DNA of 64,000 bases, from contig NZ_CP188258.1 of assembly GCF_049994905.1 (NCBI RefSeq), forward strand, positions 2,666,001 through 2,730,000. Reading direction: 5' to 3'. A program made the translations under genes and the position numbers. Below, piece by piece: positions 1 to 9,167 of the stretch (within the stretch, counting starts at the first letter, position 1; every line of letters starts with the position of its first letter). The stretch is from Diaminobutyricibacter sp049994905 (GTDB lineage Bacteria > Actinomycetota > Actinomycetes > Actinomycetales > Microbacteriaceae). The notes under the pieces are model-generated. The model worked only from the letters and a program-made list of their open reading frames with translations. It had not been told where the DNA came from and made no database searches.

Positions 1-2229
1 ATGGGCGACTTCAGCCAGGGCGGTCAGCAGTATCTCCTCGATCCGACCACCGGCAATTACACCCAGGTGCCCGATGCCGCCGTCGACCTCTTCTGCGCCG
101 GCCAGGCGGTGCTCGCCGACGGCCGCATCGCCGTCATCGGCGGCACTGCCACGCAGGGCGGGCTGGGCATCAAGAACGTGAATGCATTCGACCCCGTGAC
201 ATCGACCTGGGAGTCCCTCGCCCCGATGAACTACCCGCGCTGGTATCCGACCGGCACGACGCTGGGCGACGGTCGGGTGCTCGTCACCTCCGGCTCCGAC
301 ACGACCTCCACCGACCTCGTCCAGGTTCCCGAGGTCTACAACCCTCCGACGGACAGCTGGACGTCCCTGCCGGGCGCGACCAAGCTCATCCCTTACTACC
401 CGTTCATGTACCAGCTGCCCGACGGTCGTATCCTCCAGAACGGGGCCAGCGAGGATCCGACCGGGACGCAGGTGCTGGACATGTCCACTCTGCAGTGGAC
501 CACGATCGATTCGCGAGTCCTCGACGGCGCATCCGTCACCAGCTACGCACCGGGCAAGTTCCTGAAAGCGGGCACGGCATCCGACGGTGGTTTCAGCGGC
601 CAGTCCGCGAAGACCGCGTACACGCTCGACATGAACCAGCCCAACCCGACCTGGCAGCCGACCGCATCGATGTCCTTCGCCCGCAGCTTCGTCAACCTGA
701 CGACGCTTCCGGACGGGAACGTGCTCGCCACGGGTGGCAGCACCGACAAGTCCGGCCAGAACGAAGGGCTTGCGGTCAAGCCCGCCGAACTGTGGCACCC
801 GAGCACCGGAACGTGGTCAACGGTCGCATCGCTGACCGCGCCGAGGCTGTACCACTCGGTAGCACTGCTGCTGCCCGACGGGCGCGTGTTCGTGTCGGGC
901 GGCGGCGGCGACACCGGCGTGACCAACGAGGAGAACTACCAGATCTACTCCCCGCCCTACCTGTTCAAAGGCGCCAGGCCGACCATCACCGCTGCCCCGT
1001 CGACGGTGCAGTACAACAGCACGGCACTCGTCAAGACCCCGGATGCGGCCGGCATCCAGTCCGTGATGCTGGTGCGCACCGGCTCCATCACGCACGGCTT
1101 CGACCAGAACACGCGGTCGATTCCGCTGAGCTTCACCCAGACCACGGGCGGCCTGAACGTGCAGATGCCGGTGAACGGAAATGCGGCCCCTCCCGGGTAC
1201 TACATGCTGTTCATCGTCAATGGCGCAGGCGTTCCGTCGGTCGCCGCGATGACACGGTTCCCGGCACCCTATGAAGACACGCAGGCTCCGTCCGCTCCGG
1301 GAACTCTGACCGCGACGAGCGGCACCGGGCAGGTCGGCCTCGCCTGGGGTGCGGCGACCGACAATGTCGGGGTAGCGAAGTACGACATCTACCGGTCGAC
1401 CACGGCAGGCTTCACGCCGGCCGCGGGCAACCGGATCGCCCAGGTCGCAGCGCCGGCGACGGCATACACCGACCCGGGGCTCCTCGCCGGCACCTACTAC
1501 TACCGCGTGATCGCAGAAGACGCCCAACACAACCTGGGACCTGCGTCGAACGAGGCCTCGGCCACCGTGACGACGTCGAGCACCTACCGCACCATCACGG
1601 TCGACAAGATCACCACCGTTCACCAGTCCACGAGTTCTAACAAGATCGCCGCCACAGGCCTGACCACGACCGGCAGCAACGAGCTCCTCCTCGCCTTCAT
1701 CAGCTCCGATGGTCCGAGCAGCGGGGGCAGTGCTGCGATCGCCTCGGTCACCGGCGGCGGCCTGACGTGGACGCTCCGCCAGCGGTCCAACGCCCAGCCC
1801 GGAACAGCCGAGATCTGGCAGGCGGTCGCGCCCGCGCCGCTCACGAATGTGACGGTCACCGCGACCCAGTCGTCGGGCTCCTGGCAGTCGTCGATGTCCG
1901 TCGTGGGCCTGCTGAACGCCGACACCGCGTCCGGAGCGTCCGTCTCCGTTTCAGGCGCGAGCGGGGCGCCGACCGGGGCCCTGACGACGACACGGGCCGG
2001 GTCCTGGGTCTGGGGCGTCGGAACCGACTGGACGGCTGCAAGAACCCACACGGCAGGAACGGGACAGACCATCGTCGACCAGTACCAGCCCCCCTCCGGC
2101 GACGACTACTGGCTGCAGCGCCTGAACGCCCAGACGCCCGCGCCGGGCACCAGCGTCACGGTCAACGACACGGCACCGACGACCGACCAATGGGATCTCG
2201 CGCTCATCGAGGTCCTCCCGGCGCCCTGA
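1..2229 (+). CDS. Galactose-oxidase-like radical copper oxidase, 5' end outside window
   Basis: C-terminal part of a kelch-propeller radical copper oxidase (galactose/glyoxal oxidase type), expected to be secreted and to oxidise an alcohol or aldehyde while making hydrogen peroxide. The Tyr-Cys cofactor and copper ligands are visible: Cys32 in FCAG, Tyr82 in RWYPT, Tyr284-His285 in LYHS and His365 in HGFD. A DUF1929-like domain covers about residues 320-420, an FN3 domain about 430-525, and an unassigned beta-rich domain about 530-742. The reading frame is open from base 1 and no signal peptide is present, so the ATG at base 1 is probably internal and the true start lies upstream. The exact substrate cannot be read from the sequence. 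Confidence 0.85.
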   Translation: MGDFSQGGQQYLLDPTTGNYTQVPDAAVDLFCAGQAVLADGRIAVIGGTATQGGLGIKNVNAFDPVTSTWESLAPMNYPRWYPTGTTLGDGRVLVTSGSDTTSTDLVQVPEVYNPPTDSWTSLPGATKLIPYYPFMYQLPDGRILQNGASEDPTGTQVLDMSTLQWTTIDSRVLDGASVTSYAPGKFLKAGTASDGGFSGQSAKTAYTLDMNQPNPTWQPTASMSFARSFVNLTTLPDGNVLATGGSTDKSGQNEGLAVKPAELWHPSTGTWSTVASLTAPRLYHSVALLLPDGRVFVSGGGGDTGVTNEENYQIYSPPYLFKGARPTITAAPSTVQYNSTALVKTPDAAGIQSVMLVRTGSITHGFDQNTRSIPLSFTQTTGGLNVQMPVNGNAAPPGYYMLFIVNGAGVPSVAAMTRFPAPYEDTQAPSAPGTLTATSGTGQVGLAWGAATDNVGVAKYDIYRSTTAGFTPAAGNRIAQVAAPATAYTDPGLLAGTYYYRVIAEDAQHNLGPASNEASATVTTSSTYRTITVDKITTVHQSTSSNKIAATGLTTTGSNELLLAFISSDGPSSGGSAAIASVTGGGLTWTLRQRSNAQPGTAEIWQAVAPAPLTNVTVTATQSSGSWQSSMSVVGLLNADTASGASVSVSGASGAPTGALTTTRAGSWVWGVGTDWTAARTHTAGTGQTIVDQYQPPSGDDYWLQRLNAQTPAPGTSVTVNDTAPTTDQWDLALIEVLPAP

Positions 2230-2354
2230 CGGAGGAGAGCAATTCGGCCGACTATCGGGAGATCTTCGACAATCCCCTAGAACTTTGTCAGGACCCGTGC
2301 GTACGCTTCGAGGTCCATCGGTTTGTGCCGAACTGGGGAATGGGGGTGGATTGC

Positions 2355-3002
2355 ATGACGACGCGTCCGCAGAACGTCCGCCGCGCCGCACGCGCGCCGC
2401 TGCGGGTGGGCATGATCAGCCGCAAACGACTCGAACGGCTCGCCCGGCAGGACTCCGCATCCGGCGTGCCTGGTGCGCGGAACAACGGAGAACCTGAGGC
2501 ATCGACGCCGACGGTCCAGGCGATCCAGGCCCACGCGAACGGCTACGCGCGCCGCGAGGAGCAGCGATTCTTCTCGAAGATCAGCGACCAGCTCACGGAA
2601 TACCGGATGCTCGTCAGAGCACTCGACGACGACACCGCGGCATACGAGGCGAAGACCGACGAACTCGCCCCGCCCGACCGAGAGGCGATCGCGGAAGGCC
2701 ACGGACCGACCTTCGAGGAGCTCCGACGTCTGGAGCGCCGGATCAGCCGCGGGCGTCGACGCGTCGACGAGCTCAGGGCGATCATCCACACACGGTTCAC
2801 GGCCGCCCGCCTGCGCGCAAGCCGGTACTACGACCACTCGGACGAGAAGATCGCCATCTACTGGGGCGCCTACCGGCGGTCCGGCACCCTGGATCACCCA
2901 CTCGACCGCGCGCCGGTGCTGCGGCGCACGGACTGGCTGACGACCCAGGAACAGACCAAACTGCTCGAACTCTGGCAAGGGAGAACCGATGCCCAGGCGT
3001 GA
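2355..3002 (+). CDS. Hypothetical coiled-coil protein, first gene of envelope cassette
   Basis: Unrecognised 215-residue protein. It has a basic N-terminus (about residues 1-35), a mostly helical charged middle with heptad-like stretches around residues 60-160, and a Trp/Tyr-containing C-terminus. No signal peptide, membrane segment or catalytic motif is visible. The ATG at 2355 follows a G-rich tract (2342-2349) that could act as ribosome-binding site; an in-frame ATG at 2340 is an alternative. The stop overlaps the next gene by 14 bases, so the two are probably translated together. Context suggests a cytoplasmic partner of the membrane protein and lipoprotein encoded downstream. Confidence 0.7.
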   Translation: MTTRPQNVRRAARAPLRVGMISRKRLERLARQDSASGVPGARNNGEPEASTPTVQAIQAHANGYARREEQRFFSKISDQLTEYRMLVRALDDDTAAYEAKTDELAPPDREAIAEGHGPTFEELRRLERRISRGRRRVDELRAIIHTRFTAARLRASRYYDHSDEKIAIYWGAYRRSGTLDHPLDRAPVLRRTDWLTTQEQTKLLELWQGRTDAQA

Positions 3003-3345
3003 CCCGCCGCTGGCCGACTATGACGTACCCGCGACGCGCCGCATCCGACGACGCCTCTTCTGGCGGCTTCGGCGCATGCGCGACGCCGTCGACGTGGAGA
3101 CCCTCGAAGTCTTCGAACACGAACTCTCCGCCTTCGAGCGGGCGGGGATCGCCGAACTCGACCGCCAGCGCACACGCAACGTCGCTGCGTGCGCCGAGCG
3201 GGTGTCGGAGGCGCAGAAGCGCGAGGAGCTGATCCGCGCCGCGATCGTGCGCACCGACGACCAGATCAAGCGCGCCGACCTCGCCGTCGAACGCCTCGAC
3301 GCCAAACTCTTCGGGCGCGACCCCGAATTCCACAACTACGCGTGA
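2989..3345 (+). CDS. Hypothetical small coiled-coil protein
   Basis: Unrecognised 118-residue protein, strongly charged and almost entirely helical. The N-terminus is Arg-rich (RRIRRRLFWRLRRMR) and the region about residues 38-105 is a likely coiled coil. It has no membrane segment. It starts inside the end of the preceding gene, with GGGAGA at about 2980 as ribosome-binding site, and is followed after 20 bases by the membrane protein gene. It is second of four co-directional genes. An assembly or scaffold role is only an inference from shape. Confidence 0.7.
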   Translation: MPRRDPPLADYDVPATRRIRRRLFWRLRRMRDAVDVETLEVFEHELSAFERAGIAELDRQRTRNVAACAERVSEAQKREELIRAAIVRTDDQIKRADLAVERLDAKLFGRDPEFHNYA

Positions 3346-3365
3346 CCGGCTGAAGGAGAACAACC

Positions 3366-4244
3366 ATGGCCAGGGACATCGTCTCGAAACCGCCGCGCAT
3401 CCGCTCGGGCGTCGGTCGCATCTCGCCCTTCGCGCACGTACTGGTCTACCTGCTGCTGCTCGGGATGATCACCGTCGACTACATCCTGCTGGCGCAGGCG
3501 CTCACCCTGCTGCTGCGCAATGACAGCCAGTACGGCTCGATCGGCCTGCAGATGTACGTCATCACCCTGGGCATCTCGCTCGCGGTGGTCGCACTGCCGC
3601 ACGTCGTCGCCATCCTGATGCGGCGCATCCAGGCCGGGGTGATGTCTCGGCGCTGGTCGATCCTCGCGATCGGCCTCTCGCTCGTCTGGGCAGCCGTGCT
3701 GGCCGCGATCACCATCGCCCGGATCAAGGCGGGGATCGACGCGCAGAACGCCGGCGGCCTCACCGGACTCGTCGGCGGCTCGACCTCATCCGGCCAGACC
3801 GGTTTCTCGTGGGCGGCCCCTGACACGATCATGGCGTTCCTGATGCTCGGCGTGCTCGTCACCTCGGGTGCGGTCAGCTTCATCGTCGCGTGGCTGACGA
3901 CCCGCCCGCTGCTCAGCGCAGCCGAGAAAGCCCACGATCACGCCGAAAAGCTTCGGGTGTACCGCGACCGTCTCCTGGGCGAAGCGGTGCAGGCCCGCGA
4001 GGCGACGCAGCAGTCGCTGCGCCTCGACCACGAGGATGCCGTGCGCTACACCGGCGCGCGCATCACCTTCGCGGCACGGGTCGATCTGCTGCGCGCCCAG
4101 CTGGCCACCCGTCTCGCGCAGCACGAGCGCGACCCTGAGAGCACCAGCCAGATCATCCGCGAGCTGCGCGCACGGCGCATGCCGGACATCCCAGAGACCC
4201 CCGAAGTCGCGCCGAGTGTGCAGCCGTCGCAACTGACCGACTGA
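3366..4244 (+). CDS. Four-helix membrane protein with C-terminal coiled coil
   Basis: 292-residue membrane protein of unknown family. Hydrophobic segments lie near residues 25-47, 62-88, 98-120 and 155-180, followed by a long charged helical region (about 185-275) and a Pro-rich tail. Both ends are predicted cytoplasmic, which would place the coiled coil where the two preceding helical proteins could contact it. A ribosome-binding site (AAGGAG, 3353-3358) precedes the ATG. It is third in the cassette and sits 21 bases before the lipoprotein gene. A scaffold linking cytoplasmic proteins to a wall-binding lipoprotein fits the layout but is inference. Confidence 0.75.
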   Translation: MARDIVSKPPRIRSGVGRISPFAHVLVYLLLLGMITVDYILLAQALTLLLRNDSQYGSIGLQMYVITLGISLAVVALPHVVAILMRRIQAGVMSRRWSILAIGLSLVWAAVLAAITIARIKAGIDAQNAGGLTGLVGGSTSSGQTGFSWAAPDTIMAFLMLGVLVTSGAVSFIVAWLTTRPLLSAAEKAHDHAEKLRVYRDRLLGEAVQAREATQQSLRLDHEDAVRYTGARITFAARVDLLRAQLATRLAQHERDPESTSQIIRELRARRMPDIPETPEVAPSVQPSQLTD

Positions 4245-4265
4245 ACGACCGCCGAAAGGACCTGA

Positions 4266-5456
4266 ATGATCACCCGACGAATCGCCCGGGCCGGCATCGC
4301 CATCGCCGCCGTCCTCGCGCTCGCCGGCGGACTGACCGCCTGCGCTTCGGCGACCGCGACCGGAGCAGCCTGCGACCAGTCGCAGAAACGCAACATGGGT
4401 GTCGTCGCCGGCAGCACGGCGAACGCACCGACCACGACCCTGGCATCGTCGGCGGTCGAGCAGCTCGCCGCCGTCAGCAAGAGCAACGGCAGTGTGACCG
4501 TCGTGGTCCCGTCCGGTACCCCGAAGGTGATGGGCACGACACTCGTCGGTTCGACGGCACAGGACGCGATCGTCTGCCAGAACGACCAGCACAACAAGCT
4601 CAGCGAGATCACGACGTACATCAACGGCCTCAAGGCCACTACCCCAGAGGTCGACTTCCTCGGCTCGATCGACCGGGCCGCCCGCGATCTCGGCGCGAAG
4701 CCGATGGGCGTGCTCGTCGTCGGCAACGGACTGCAGACGACCGATCCCCTCAATTTCGCGACCAGCGGCGTGCTCTACGCCGACCCCGCGCAGGTCGTCA
4801 GCGACCTGAAGTCGCGCAACCTCCTGCCGACAGACCTGAACGGCGTCACCGTCTACTGGTCGGGGATGGGCGACGTTGCGGGTTCGCAGGCTCCGCTGAC
4901 GATTCCGGCGCGCAGCAACCTCATCGCGATCTGGACCGCGATCATCAGGGCTGCGGGCGGCACCCTCTCCCTGCTTCCGGAGCCGGCCTCCGGAACCGCC
5001 GCCTCCGGTCTCCCCGCTGTGTCGACGGTGCCGGTCGAGTCGGTGCAGACGAAGACCGACTGGACGCATCCGATCGTGATCCACAACAGCGAGCTGCTGT
5101 TCGTGAAAGACACCGCCACGTTCTCCGACCCGGCGAAGGCGCAGGCGGTGCTCGCCCAGGTCGTGCCGTCGATCGTGCAGAACAACCAGCTGGTGACGAT
5201 CACCGGCACCGCCTCGAAGGACCAGGCGACGAACAACGCCTCCGATCTCGCGCTGTCGCAGCGTCGGGCGGATGCTGTGAAAGCCGCACTCGTGCAGCTC
5301 GGCGTTCCGGCCGCGCTGCTCACGACCACCGGCGTCGGTTTCGAATGGTGCGGGTGGAAGAGCGAGACGGATGCCGGGGGCGCGTACTCCGACGCCCTCG
5401 CCGAGCAGAACCGCTCGGTCATCCTCACCTCGCCCGGCGTCAGCCTCTGCGGGTAG
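4266..5456 (+). CDS. Lipoprotein with VWA-like and OmpA-like domains
   Basis: 396-residue lipoprotein. The signal peptide ends in the lipobox L-T-A-C (Cys26). A central alpha/beta region of about residues 120-235 (VDFLGSIDRAA, VLVVGNGLQTT) looks like a degenerate VWA fold without a DxSxS metal site. The C-terminal region, about 285-396, has the OmpA/MotB pattern (ITGTAS, LSQRRADAVKAAL), usually binding peptidoglycan. It would sit outside the membrane and anchor to the wall. A ribosome-binding site (GAAAGGA) precedes the ATG. It is the last gene of the four-gene cassette. Confidence 0.8.
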   Translation: MITRRIARAGIAIAAVLALAGGLTACASATATGAACDQSQKRNMGVVAGSTANAPTTTLASSAVEQLAAVSKSNGSVTVVVPSGTPKVMGTTLVGSTAQDAIVCQNDQHNKLSEITTYINGLKATTPEVDFLGSIDRAARDLGAKPMGVLVVGNGLQTTDPLNFATSGVLYADPAQVVSDLKSRNLLPTDLNGVTVYWSGMGDVAGSQAPLTIPARSNLIAIWTAIIRAAGGTLSLLPEPASGTAASGLPAVSTVPVESVQTKTDWTHPIVIHNSELLFVKDTATFSDPAKAQAVLAQVVPSIVQNNQLVTITGTASKDQATNNASDLALSQRRADAVKAALVQLGVPAALLTTTGVGFEWCGWKSETDAGGAYSDALAEQNRSVILTSPGVSLCG

Positions 5457-5521
5457 CCTCCCTCGCTTTTTGAGAACACAAGCCGCCGACTGCGTTGGCG
5501 CCGGCCGCCACCCGGCTCCCC

Positions 5522-5580
5522 TCGAGCACAGGAAAGGGCACCTTAACATTGCGAAAATACGTGATTTTTCCTGTGCTCGA
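5522..5580. repeat. Perfect 14-bp inverted repeat with 31-base spacer
   Basis: TCGAGCACAGGAAA at 5522-5535 is repeated in reverse complement at 5567-5580. The spacer is AT-richer than its surroundings. It lies between two convergent genes, so it may be a two-way terminator or a protein-binding dyad. The loop is long for an intrinsic terminator. A similar arrangement occurs at 9680-9732. Confidence 0.6.
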
Positions 5581-5621
5581 CTCAGGGGGTGCGCTCGACG
5601 CGCGGGATGCGGGTCGCGGGC

Positions 5622-7643
5622 TCAGCCGCCGACCCAGAAGCCGCGGCCACCGAACCATTCGCCGTACTCGCTGCCGAAGTCCGCGTCGGGGACCGACCCG
5701 CGACTCCCGAGGTAGGACGACACGACTGCCGCACCCAGGTCGTCGAGTTCGGGGGCCACGACGCGCCCGGATACCCGCCGAGCCATCGACGCCGTGAACC
5801 GGGCCAGCCCCGGGTCGTCGCCCAGGCGGAAGAACGTGGTCTGCGCGCCCAGGCGACCCGAATTGTCGAGCTCTTCGAACGTCCGCATGATGGTGCGCGG
5901 ATGCGGTGGGTACGAGAAGCTGACGGAGCCGTCGGCCTCGAGGTGCGAGGTCGGCTCGCCGTCGGTGACGATCAGCAGCACCGGCTGGGCATTCGGGTGC
6001 TTGCGGAAATGCCGGTTCGCCAGCAGAAGGGCGTGATGGAGGTTTGTGCCTTTGTCCCACATCGCGTCGAGAGCGGTCAGTTCTTCGATGTCCATCACCT
6101 CGGCGTGCCGCCCGAACCCGATCAACTGCAGGTGGTCGCCGCGGAAACGCGAACGGATGAGCGTGTGCAGCGCGAGGGCCGTGCGCTTCATCGGAACCCA
6201 CCGGTTGTCGAGTGCCATCGAGAACGACGTGTCCACGAGAAGGGCGACCGCCGCCTGCGTTCGCGCTTCGGTCTCCTGGATCTCGATGTCGTCGACTTCG
6301 ACGAGGCGACCGCCGCCTTCGCCGATGCGGCGCCGCACCCCGTTCAGGACGGTGCGCGGGATGTCCCACGGTTCTGTGGCCCCGAACTCCCAGGCGCGCG
6401 TCGCCCCCGAGCTCTCGCCGGCCGCCCCGGCCTGGTGCAGTTCGCGCTCGCCCTGACGACCCGACATCCGGGTCGCGATGTCTTTCAGCAGCGACTTGCC
6501 CAGCTGACGCATCGCCTTCGGCGTGAGTTTGAGCGCTCCGGCCGAATCGCGGCGCAGGGTTCCGCTCTCGCGCAGGGTCTTCTCCAGCTCCCGCAGCGTG
6601 CGGGCCGAAACCGCCGCGTCATCGCCCAGCTGGCGTGCGAGGGTGTCGAGGTCGATGTCGTCCATGCGCGCACCGCGATACGACTGCGAAAGCTGCTCCG
6701 AGAGCTCGTCGAGGTCGGCGAGGTCCTGGAGCACGCCGGTGCCGTCGCCCAGCCCGAGCGGCTGCTCGCCGTCGAAACGCTGGGAGCCGCGCCAGTCCTC
6801 ACCCGGGCGCAGCGCCTGGAGGTTCGAGTCGAGCTGGGAGAGCGACTGCATCAGCTCGGGCGTGCCGAACGCCTGCGCGGAAAGCTGCATCAGCTCATCC
6901 CGCTGTTCCTGCGTCATCGAGTTGAGCATCCGCTGCGCTGCCGCCGAGCGCTTCGCGAGCGAGTCGATCAACTCGTCGACGTTCTGCGGGTTGTCCGGAA
7001 AGAACTGGCCATGCTTGGCCATGAAGTCGTCGAAGTCCTGCTGCGTGTCCTCGCCCAGCCGGTGCTTCTCGAGCAGCGCGTTCAGGTCGGTGAGCATCTC
7101 GTTGATCGCGGCGCGATCCTCATCGGTCGCGTTCTCCATCGCCTGTTTCATGCCCTCGAACCGCTGGTCGAGCAGTTCACGGCCCATCAGGTCTTTGATC
7201 TTCTCGTAGTCCGCGCGCGCCTGCGGCGACTTCCAGTCGTAGTCGTTCAGCTCGGTCACGGCCGCCGCGGTCGACGCGGGCAGGTTCTCGAGCCGCATCT
7301 CCGCGAACGTGCGCTCGGTGTCATCCATGAGCGCGTCGCGGGCGAGCTGCTTGCGCTCCTCCATCACCGCGTGGTCGAGCAGCTGTTTCACCTCGTTGAG
7401 GGTGCCGTCGAGGTTGTTCCGGCGCAGCAGGTCGCGGCGGCGCTCCGCGACCCGGCGGGCCAGGTCGTCGAGGCCGGTCTTGTTGCGTCCGCCGCGGCGG
7501 AGGAACTCGTTCATCGCGCGCTCGGGCGACGTGCCGCCCATGACCGATTCGCCGATCGCGTCGAGCGCCTCGGCGATGTCGACCGGCGGCGCGAGCGGGT
7601 CTCCCCCGTCGTATCGCCGGAAGTGCGTGCGCCCTCTAGCCAT
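5622..7643 (-). CDS. VWA-domain protein, partner of MoxR-like ATPase
   Basis: 673-residue cytosolic protein. About residues 1-440 are acidic, mostly helical and rich in Gln/Asp/Leu. The C-terminal region, about 460-640, is a von Willebrand factor A domain with the metal-site signature DTSFS (Asp471) and a later TDGEPT motif. Such proteins act with a MoxR-type AAA+ ATPase as chaperones for assembling or activating other proteins. The start overlaps the stop of the upstream ATPase gene by 8 bases, so the pair is co-translated. The client is unknown. It resembles the ChlD-like half of magnesium-chelatase-like pairs in other actinobacteria. Confidence 0.85.
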   Translation of the reverse strand: MARGRTHFRRYDGGDPLAPPVDIAEALDAIGESVMGGTSPERAMNEFLRRGGRNKTGLDDLARRVAERRRDLLRRNNLDGTLNEVKQLLDHAVMEERKQLARDALMDDTERTFAEMRLENLPASTAAAVTELNDYDWKSPQARADYEKIKDLMGRELLDQRFEGMKQAMENATDEDRAAINEMLTDLNALLEKHRLGEDTQQDFDDFMAKHGQFFPDNPQNVDELIDSLAKRSAAAQRMLNSMTQEQRDELMQLSAQAFGTPELMQSLSQLDSNLQALRPGEDWRGSQRFDGEQPLGLGDGTGVLQDLADLDELSEQLSQSYRGARMDDIDLDTLARQLGDDAAVSARTLRELEKTLRESGTLRRDSAGALKLTPKAMRQLGKSLLKDIATRMSGRQGERELHQAGAAGESSGATRAWEFGATEPWDIPRTVLNGVRRRIGEGGGRLVEVDDIEIQETEARTQAAVALLVDTSFSMALDNRWVPMKRTALALHTLIRSRFRGDHLQLIGFGRHAEVMDIEELTALDAMWDKGTNLHHALLLANRHFRKHPNAQPVLLIVTDGEPTSHLEADGSVSFSYPPHPRTIMRTFEELDNSGRLGAQTTFFRLGDDPGLARFTASMARRVSGRVVAPELDDLGAAVVSSYLGSRGSVPDADFGSEYGEWFGGRGFWVGG

Positions 7644-9036
7644 AGACGGTCTCGATCCCGTCGGTGTCTTTGCCGACCTTGCGGGCCAGGTAGAGGCCTT
7701 CGAGCGCGAGCTCGATCGCTGCGGCCAGTTCGCCGTCGCTCGTGACGTCGAGCCGGTCGCCGATGTCGTCGTAGAGCTCCGACTCGCCCAGGACGGGCAG
7801 CTCGTCGAGGAACTGCCGCGCCGATACCTGTTCGCCCGTGGTCACCATGGCGCCGTCCTCGATGGCGGCGACGAGCGGACCGAAGTCGATCCCGGCGAAA
7901 TGCTGTCGCACGGCGTCGGCGGTCGCGGTGCGCAGAAGGTGCGTCAGCACCTCCGACTCCCGGCCCTCCTCGCCCGTCTCGAACTCGATCTTGCCCGAGA
8001 GCACGTCGACCGCGGCCTGCAGGTCGACCACTCGCGCGACGGCTTCTTCCTCGCCCTGCACCGTCGCCCGGTGGAGGGCTGCCGCTGCGATCGTCTCCGC
8101 GCCCGCGATGGCGAACCGTGCGCTCACACCACTGCGCTGGTCGACCGACGTCGACTCGCGCAGGTTGCGGGTGAAGCGGGCGAGGATCTCGACGAGGTGG
8201 TCCGGCACCTCGGCCACCAGGTCCGCCTCCTGGCGGATCACGGCCACCTCAGCCTCGAGCCTCGTCGGGTAGTGGGTGCGGATCTCCGCCCCGAACCGGT
8301 CTTTGAGCGGCGTGATGATGCGGCCGCGGTTCGTGTAGTCCTCGGGGTTCGCGCTGGCCACGACCAGCACGTCGAGCGGCAGCCGCAGCACGTAACCGCG
8401 CACCTGGATGTCACGCTCCTCCATCACATTCAGCATCGCCACCTGGATGCGCTCCGCGAGGTCGGGCAGCTCGTTGATCGCGACGATCCCGCGATGGCTG
8501 CGCGGGATCAGGCCGAAGTGGATGGTCTCGGGGTCGCCCAGCGAACGCCCCTCAGCCACCTTCATCGGGTCGACATCACCGATCAGGTCGGCGACGGATG
8601 TGTCGGGTGTCGCGAGCTTCTCCACGTAGCGTTCGTCGCGGTGCCGCCACGCCACAGGAAGCCGGTCGCCGAGTTCCAGGGCGCGGCGTTGCGATTCGTG
8701 GGTGATCGGATCGTATGGATGCTCGCCCAGCTCGGCCCCGTCGATCACCGGCGTCCACTCGTCGAGCAGGCCGCCGAGCGTGCGCAGGATGCGCGTCTTG
8801 CCTTGGCCGCGCTCGCCCAGCAGAACGACGTCATGGCCGGCGATCAGCGCCCGTTCGAGCTGGGGGATGACCGTCGACTCGAAACCGTGGAGGCCCGGCC
8901 AGGGATCATCACCCACCCGCAGCTTCGCCAGGAGGTTGTCACGAATTTCGACCCGCAGCGGCTTCTGCACATGACCGGAGGCGCGCAGCTCTCCTACCGT
9001 CGTGATGTTTGGAGCCTGGGTCACCGAGTTGGTCAC
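7636..9036 (-). CDS. MoxR/magnesium-chelatase-like AAA+ ATPase
   Basis: 466-residue AAA+ ATPase. The Walker A motif is GERGQGKT (residues 74-81), and a chelatase-type region carries VVASANPEDYTNRGR. It resembles the ChlI-like or MoxR ATPases that pair with VWA proteins, and the next gene encodes such a partner with an 8-base overlap. No chlorophyll or cobalamin genes are nearby, so a chaperone role is more likely than metal chelation. The GTG start has no Shine-Dalgarno at normal spacing, but TAGCCT lies six bases upstream, which suggests a leaderless transcript. Confidence 0.85.
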   Translation of the reverse strand: MTNSVTQAPNITTVGELRASGHVQKPLRVEIRDNLLAKLRVGDDPWPGLHGFESTVIPQLERALIAGHDVVLLGERGQGKTRILRTLGGLLDEWTPVIDGAELGEHPYDPITHESQRRALELGDRLPVAWRHRDERYVEKLATPDTSVADLIGDVDPMKVAEGRSLGDPETIHFGLIPRSHRGIVAINELPDLAERIQVAMLNVMEERDIQVRGYVLRLPLDVLVVASANPEDYTNRGRIITPLKDRFGAEIRTHYPTRLEAEVAVIRQEADLVAEVPDHLVEILARFTRNLRESTSVDQRSGVSARFAIAGAETIAAAALHRATVQGEEEAVARVVDLQAAVDVLSGKIEFETGEEGRESEVLTHLLRTATADAVRQHFAGIDFGPLVAAIEDGAMVTTGEQVSARQFLDELPVLGESELYDDIGDRLDVTSDGELAAAIELALEGLYLARKVGKDTDGIETVYG

Positions 9037-9167
9037 CTTTTCAGGCTAAACCCGCTTCGGGGCGATTTGTTCGGACTCAGCGAAACTGGAGCATCCCGAA
9101 ACACGCGGGACGCATTCGCGCCGCGGCAGTGCCCGGAGCTTCCCGGGGCACGCGTTAGGCTCCCGGG
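9037..9167. promoter_or_regulatory. Divergent promoter region, probably leaderless both ways
   Basis: A TAGCCT hexamer on the minus strand (9048-9043) ends six bases before the GTG at 9036. A TAGGCT on the plus strand (9156-9161) ends six bases before the GTG at 9168. Neither start has a well-placed Shine-Dalgarno, so transcripts probably begin at the start codon. A dyad, GTGCCC and GGGCAC around 9129-9151, sits just upstream of the plus-strand hexamer. Confidence 0.5.

Noticed and set aside
3786..5549. Long minus-strand open frame opposite the envelope cassette
   Set aside because: It is antisense to two well-supported genes and has the Arg/Gly/Asp-rich composition typical of GC-rich shadow frames.
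5622..9036. MoxR/VWA pair considered as an anti-phage system
   Set aside because: No effector, nuclease or associated defence gene is nearby, and the pair resembles widespread actinobacterial chaperone genes.
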